Positions 31,899-34,328 of a stretch of 34,328 bases of DNA are shown here, piece by piece. The DNA lies in NCBI GenBank assembly GCA_031273805.1, contig JAISRE010000047.1, forward strand, positions 1-34,328, read 5' to 3'. Positions within the stretch are counted from its first letter, which is position 1, and each line of letters starts with the position of its first letter. The stretch is from Synergistaceae bacterium (lineage in GTDB: Bacteria; Synergistota; Synergistia; Synergistales; Synergistaceae). The position numbers and the translations under genes were made by a program. Under the pieces are notes generated by a model. The model saw only the letters and a program-made list of their open reading frames with translations, did no database searches and was not told where the DNA came from.

Positions 31899-31927
31899 AT
31901 TCTATCACTATACGGCAAAATGCACAA
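31899..31927 (-). promoter_or_regulatory. Probable promoter of the locus 2 peptide
   Basis: TTGTGC and TAGAAT are 17 bases apart on the minus strand, about 74 bases before the ATG. An overlapping TATAGT (31907-31912) is an alternative -10. Confidence 0.45.
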
Positions 31928-31943
31928 TAACAAATGAAAAAGG

Positions 31944-31971
31944 TTGACAACAGGAAAATAAATGATAATAT
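31944..31971 (+). promoter_or_regulatory. Promoter of the zinc-ribbon/excisionase-like pair
   Basis: TTGACA (31944-31949), 16 bases, TAATAT (31966-31971) with an upstream TGA that makes an extended -10. It is back-to-back with the locus 2 promoter and about 33 bases before the next gene. Confidence 0.65.
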
Positions 31972-32003
31972 ACTGCTATAAATAACGAAGGGAGAGCTTG
32001 TTT

Positions 32004-32261
32004 ATGGTATCTCTGCCAGAATTGGTGAATTGCCCGGAGTGCGGTATACAGCCGGAATTGACAAGGACGAAGAAAGACGAGACACGCGCGAGATCGTCAT
32101 ACCTGTATTTATACGTTTGTCCGAAATGCGGGCGTCAAGCGCGATGGGAGGCCAGCACAAAAAAAATGCAGTTAATGAATGGAACTATGGAAACTATAGA
32201 GAAAAAGAAAAGGTTGATAACAGGAAAAAAAGGAAGTAAAAGAAGTCATGACACAAGATAA
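32004..32261 (+). CDS. Small zinc-ribbon protein, unknown function
   Basis: An 85-residue protein with two CxxC pairs, NCPECGIQPEL (about 8-18) and YVCPKCGRQARW (about 38-49), expected to hold one zinc ion; the C-terminal third is rich in Lys and Arg. The ATG at 32004 is nine bases after AGGGAG (the ORF track uses a TTG two codons earlier). It overlaps the next gene by 14 bases, so the two are probably co-translated. Such ribbon proteins are common in phage and mobile elements; nucleic-acid binding is likely but unproven. Confidence 0.7.
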   Translation: MVSLPELVNCPECGIQPELTRTKKDETRARSSYLYLYVCPKCGRQARWEASTKKMQLMNGTMETIEKKKRLITGKKGSKRSHDTR

Positions 32262-32652
32262 ACCCAAGGCGGCAAAAGCTAGTGCGACGAAGGCGAGGGC
32301 TGAAGCAGAGGCGAAGGCGAGGGCTGAAGCAGAGGCAAAGGCAAGGGCTGAAGCAGAGGCAAGGACGGCAAAGGCGAGGGCGGCAAAGGCAGAACAGAAG
32401 GCAGTGGCTAAGAAAAACGCTGCTCGGTCTTCGAGAACGTTGACTCAGGAAATCTCGAACCCTGAAAACGTGAAGGAGCTGCGTGAAGCCCTAGGGAAAT
32501 TCTACACCGTTGAGGATGTCAGCGCGGCTTTGGAAGTTACAACCCGAACAGTATTTTCATACATTCGAAGTGGGCGAATCAAGGCCGTGAAAGTGGCAGG
32601 CACGTGGCGGGTAAGCGTTGAAAATCTTCGCCGCTTCATGAACGGTGAATGA
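32248..32652 (+). CDS. Helix-turn-helix (excisionase/MerR-like) protein with an Ala/Lys/Glu repeat arm
   Basis: A 134-residue protein. Residues 1-60 are a low-complexity helix of repeated KARAEAEA units encoded by a 24-base tandem repeat (about 32287-32370). Residues 85-131 are a winged helix-turn-helix of the excisionase (HTH_17) type: FYTVEDVSAALEVTTRTVFSYIRSGRIKAVKVAGTWRVS. Such domains bind DNA in excisionases and small regulators. The repeat arm is unusual and may vary in length. It overlaps the upstream zinc-ribbon gene. A hairpin TTGCCGG/CCGGCAA follows about 20 bases after the stop. Confidence 0.78.
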   Translation: MTQDKPKAAKASATKARAEAEAKARAEAEAKARAEAEARTAKARAAKAEQKAVAKKNAARSSRTLTQEISNPENVKELREALGKFYTVEDVSAALEVTTRTVFSYIRSGRIKAVKVAGTWRVSVENLRRFMNGE

Positions 32653-32737
32653 GCGGACGAAGATACGAAGATTTGCCGGAACCGTTAGGCCCGGCAAAGA
32701 TATACATTTCAGGTTTTTTGGGCTGTGTCATCGGGCG

Positions 32738-33346
32738 CTAAAACACCGCGCTGTCATCGGCGGTAAGCCCCAGAGTGCCTCGAAGATCATATAGCGCGTC
32801 ATCTTCCTCTGTCGCCATGCGGAGGAAAACACGATTTTGGCTTACTATCGAGCCCCTTGCATTGCGTTCAAAATCTACACGGTAAAGCTCGCCATTCGCG
32901 TGACGCTCGTAGACGTAGTTTATCCCGCCATCGGCATCGCAGTAACGAACAGGAAACCCCAGAGCCAGAACCTGCCGCATACGCTCACAGGCTCTACTGT
33001 GATTTAATTTTCGATAAATACTCATTTTAGCTTCACTTTTCTCATCGGACAGGCCAGTAAGTTTAAGTTTGAAGCCACGTGCCACACCATAACCTACATC
33101 GTCCCAAGGAAAACCTATCGGATAAGTGAACTTCCTTGTATGCCGTATTTCTTCGGGGACACTATTACTTTCTTCGTCCGTCAATGAGCGTACCGGCAAC
33201 TCTCCTTCCTGCATAATAATGGTTCCGACATCCTCATATCTGTCAACCTCAATCCCATAGCGCCTCTGTGGACGCTGTGGAAGGACTCGCTCTCTCTTTG
33301 ATTTTAGAGTGCCTTTATTTTCCATTTTTGCAACTTCTGTTGCCAT
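32738..33346 (-). CDS. Hypothetical protein, 202 residues
   Basis: The ATG at 33346 has AGAGGTGG eight bases upstream and is preferred to the GTG at 33358. The N-terminal 45 residues are charged and probably disordered (KSKRERVLPQRPQRRYG). The rest is a mixed alpha/beta region with aromatic residues (FTYPIGFPWDDVGYGVARGF; YCDADGGINYVYERHANGELYRVDFERN). No signal, membrane helix or catalytic motif is seen and I recognise no family. It is the last of three minus-strand genes downstream of the tnpB element and may belong to a phage-like or plasmid-like cassette. Confidence 0.6.
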   Translation of the reverse strand: MATEVAKMENKGTLKSKRERVLPQRPQRRYGIEVDRYEDVGTIIMQEGELPVRSLTDEESNSVPEEIRHTRKFTYPIGFPWDDVGYGVARGFKLKLTGLSDEKSEAKMSIYRKLNHSRACERMRQVLALGFPVRYCDADGGINYVYERHANGELYRVDFERNARGSIVSQNRVFLRMATEEDDALYDLRGTLGLTADDSAVF

Positions 33347-33410
33347 AATACGTACCACCTCTCTGGTCGGCTACTATCTCGCAAAATTACCCCTTGAAGA
33401 AGCAGTGTTC

Positions 33411-33689
33411 TCAATTCCAGTTACTGTCTATCGGTTCCCCGTCATCTGCTAATGTAGGCCAATGATTGAGCATTTCAGCGTTTTCTTCTGAAAACGCCTT
33501 TATCTCGTTTTGGATTATTTCTGCCGCTTCTGCGACGGTCAAACCGCTGAACCGTTCATTATTCTCTTTGCGGCGATCTTCTTCGCTGGCTCTGTATTCT
33601 TCATCGGTGAGCAAGCGGCCAAATACAGCCTTCTGGTGTTCGTCAACTTCTTTTGAGATTTCCCTGATCTTTGCTTCCGTGATGTCCAT
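33411..33689 (-). CDS. Hypothetical acidic helical protein, 92 residues
   Basis: MDITEAKIREISKEVDEHQK... is strongly acidic and helical (DEEYRASEEDRRKENNERF; AEAAEIIQNEIKAFSEENAEML). AAGGGG lies eight bases before the ATG. No known domain is recognised. The composition resembles small antitoxins or accessory phage proteins, but no partner toxin can be identified. It lies between two hypothetical genes on the same strand, with about 60 bases to the next one. Confidence 0.6.
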   Translation of the reverse strand: MDITEAKIREISKEVDEHQKAVFGRLLTDEEYRASEEDRRKENNERFSGLTVAEAAEIIQNEIKAFSEENAEMLNHWPTLADDGEPIDSNWN

Positions 33690-33781
33690 TTTGATAACCC
33701 CTTTCAGAATATGATATATTTTCTCGAAGTAGAGAAGGGCTTGAGGTTGCCCCGGCAGCCCTTCCCCCGCTGTGACTGCAT

Positions 33782-34099
33782 TTAAAAGGCATCACCTTTT
33801 GTCCAATTTAACTTATCGGGTAACTTTTCCTTTCCGGGACTCATCATCATTTCGCCAAAGCTATCATCACTCATGTCTTCGATGGTCGCGTTAAGAGATT
33901 TAATCTCCGCGTTCAATTCCTCGATCTTTGCGTTTAGTGCCGCGATCTCAGAATTTACCGCAGGGTTTTCGCTCGCGTTGCTTGGTTGACCCTTTATGCT
34001 ATGTCCTGCCACGAGGCCAATCGCCAGAGTTGCTAGGAGTATTGCCGCAAAAATAATCTTATTAAGCTGAACCTTGACATACTCCCCTTGCTTCAGCAA
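33782..34099 (-). CDS. Membrane-anchored coiled-coil protein, 5' end disrupted by the tnpB element
   Basis: The protein has a signal-anchor (LNKIIFAAILLATLAIGLVAG), then a heptad coiled coil built of near-repeats (NSEIAALNAKIEELNAEIKSLNATIEDM) and a short polar tail. The function is unknown. Its first seven codons (MLKQGEY) come from the terminal hairpin of the adjacent IS element, and the TTG start has no SD. The native start was therefore probably displaced by the insertion, leaving V-Q-L-N-K as the first native residues. It may be untranslated now. Confidence 0.5.
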   Translation of the reverse strand: MLKQGEYVKVQLNKIIFAAILLATLAIGLVAGHSIKGQPSNASENPAVNSEIAALNAKIEELNAEIKSLNATIEDMSDDSFGEMMMSPGKEKLPDKLNWTKGDAF

Positions 34100-34108
34100 G
34101 GGGAGTAT
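34079..34108. mobile_element. Terminal hairpin of an IS200/IS605-type element
   Basis: ATACTCCCCTTGC and GCAAGGGGAGTAT form a perfect 13-bp stem with loop TTCA at the tnpB stop codon. Subterminal hairpins near the end, recognised by TnpA, are characteristic of IS200/IS605 elements. A TCAAG follows just outside on the minus strand (about 34073-34077), similar to a right-end cleavage tetranucleotide such as TCAA. Confidence 0.75.
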
Positions 34109-34328
34109 AAGATCAACAAAGGCTGCTGGCCGAAACCAGTATATCCGCCATCTCCCTTAAGAGTGGATGCCCCCACTCTTTCTATATTTATCGCGGCGTT
34201 GACATCGCAATCATGTTCAATGCCGCATTTCGGACACTCCCATTCCCGGATAGACAAAGGGAGTTCCGGCAACACATAGGAGCACGACGAACAAGTCTTG
34301 CTCGATGGGTAGAACCGGTCGATCTTGA
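34093..34328 (-). CDS. tnpB: TnpB (IS200/IS605 OrfB), C-terminal part, runs off the right edge
   Basis: The frame is open to base 34328, so only the last 78 codons are seen. It contains the TnpB zinc ribbon, RFYPSSKTCSSCSYVL then WECPKCG (four Cys), followed by HDCDVNAAINI, which carries the last RuvC aspartate. TnpB is an RNA-guided nuclease ancestral to Cas12; its guide (omega RNA) normally comes from the 3' end of the gene and the element end, here about 34070-34150. The ORF track starts internally at 34275. The hairpin overlapping the stop marks the element boundary. Confidence 0.93.
   Translation of the reverse strand, partial: KIDRFYPSSKTCSSCSYVLPELPLSIREWECPKCGIEHDCDVNAAINIERVGASTLKGDGGYTGFGQQPLLILYSPC

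Noticed and set aside
31759-31950. 63-aa minus-strand ORF
   Set aside because: It is a different frame over the promoter, leader and N terminus of the 47-aa peptide, which has the better SD and composition.

Overview
The window reads as a chromosomal segment of a Synergistota (Synergistetes) bacterium. The strongest marker is a C-terminal sorting signal of the Synerg-CTERM type (GGGGCSAGGFG, hydrophobic stretch, KRRAK end) encoded at 26724-26830. Supporting context is a xerC-hslV-hslU-codY-flgB-flgC run (CodY outside Firmicutes), frequent TTG/GTG starts with strong GGAGG Shine-Dalgarno (SD) sites, and small glycine-rich lipoproteins. Base composition is moderately GC-rich in the core and more AT-rich in the right-hand accessory part. 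The species cannot be fixed from sequence alone.

Layout. 1-360: the first codons of a gene running off the left edge (minus strand) behind a consensus sigma70 promoter, then tRNA-Arg(CCT). 602-4925 (+): trkH-trkA-trkH, a potassium uptake operon with two channel subunits around one regulatory subunit. 4963-7473 (-): cbiM-cbiQ-cbiO, an ECF-type cobalt/nickel importer, preceded by a large inverted repeat and an operator-like palindrome. 7832-15254 (-): a housekeeping run, ltaE-tldE-amidase-GerMN-rph-rdgB-secG, followed by rplM-rpsI with their own promoter; most junctions overlap by a few bases. 15433-16771 (-): cheW and a PHP phosphoesterase. 17087-19194 (+): a secreted beta-propeller protein, an ICMT-like membrane methyltransferase and a tautomerase that apparently starts at ACG. 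19260-21295 (-): arginine deiminase and a histidinol-phosphatase-like PHP protein. 21518-26461 (-): xerC-hslV-hslU-codY-flgB-flgC ending at a clear terminator.

26462-34328 is accessory DNA: a truncated and frameshifted surface-protein gene, two small lipoproteins, short palindromic repeats, a tetranucleotide microsatellite, several tiny ORFs below the ORF-track cut-off, a histidine phosphatase, a zinc-ribbon/excisionase-like gene pair, three hypothetical genes, and the end of an IS200/IS605-type tnpB element at the right edge.

The most interesting signal is a pair of small loci (about 29880-30076 and 31663-31927). Each encodes a very short peptide with a polar start and hydrophobic end behind a strong SD and TGATNCG leader. 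Each contains, inside the peptide's own coding sequence, an intrinsic terminator pointing the opposite way. In both, the Lys-Lys codons of the peptide double as the U-tract of the antisense terminator. This is the architecture of a type I toxin/antisense-RNA module, and the two copies look like divergent members of one family. I do not recognise the family; function is inferred.
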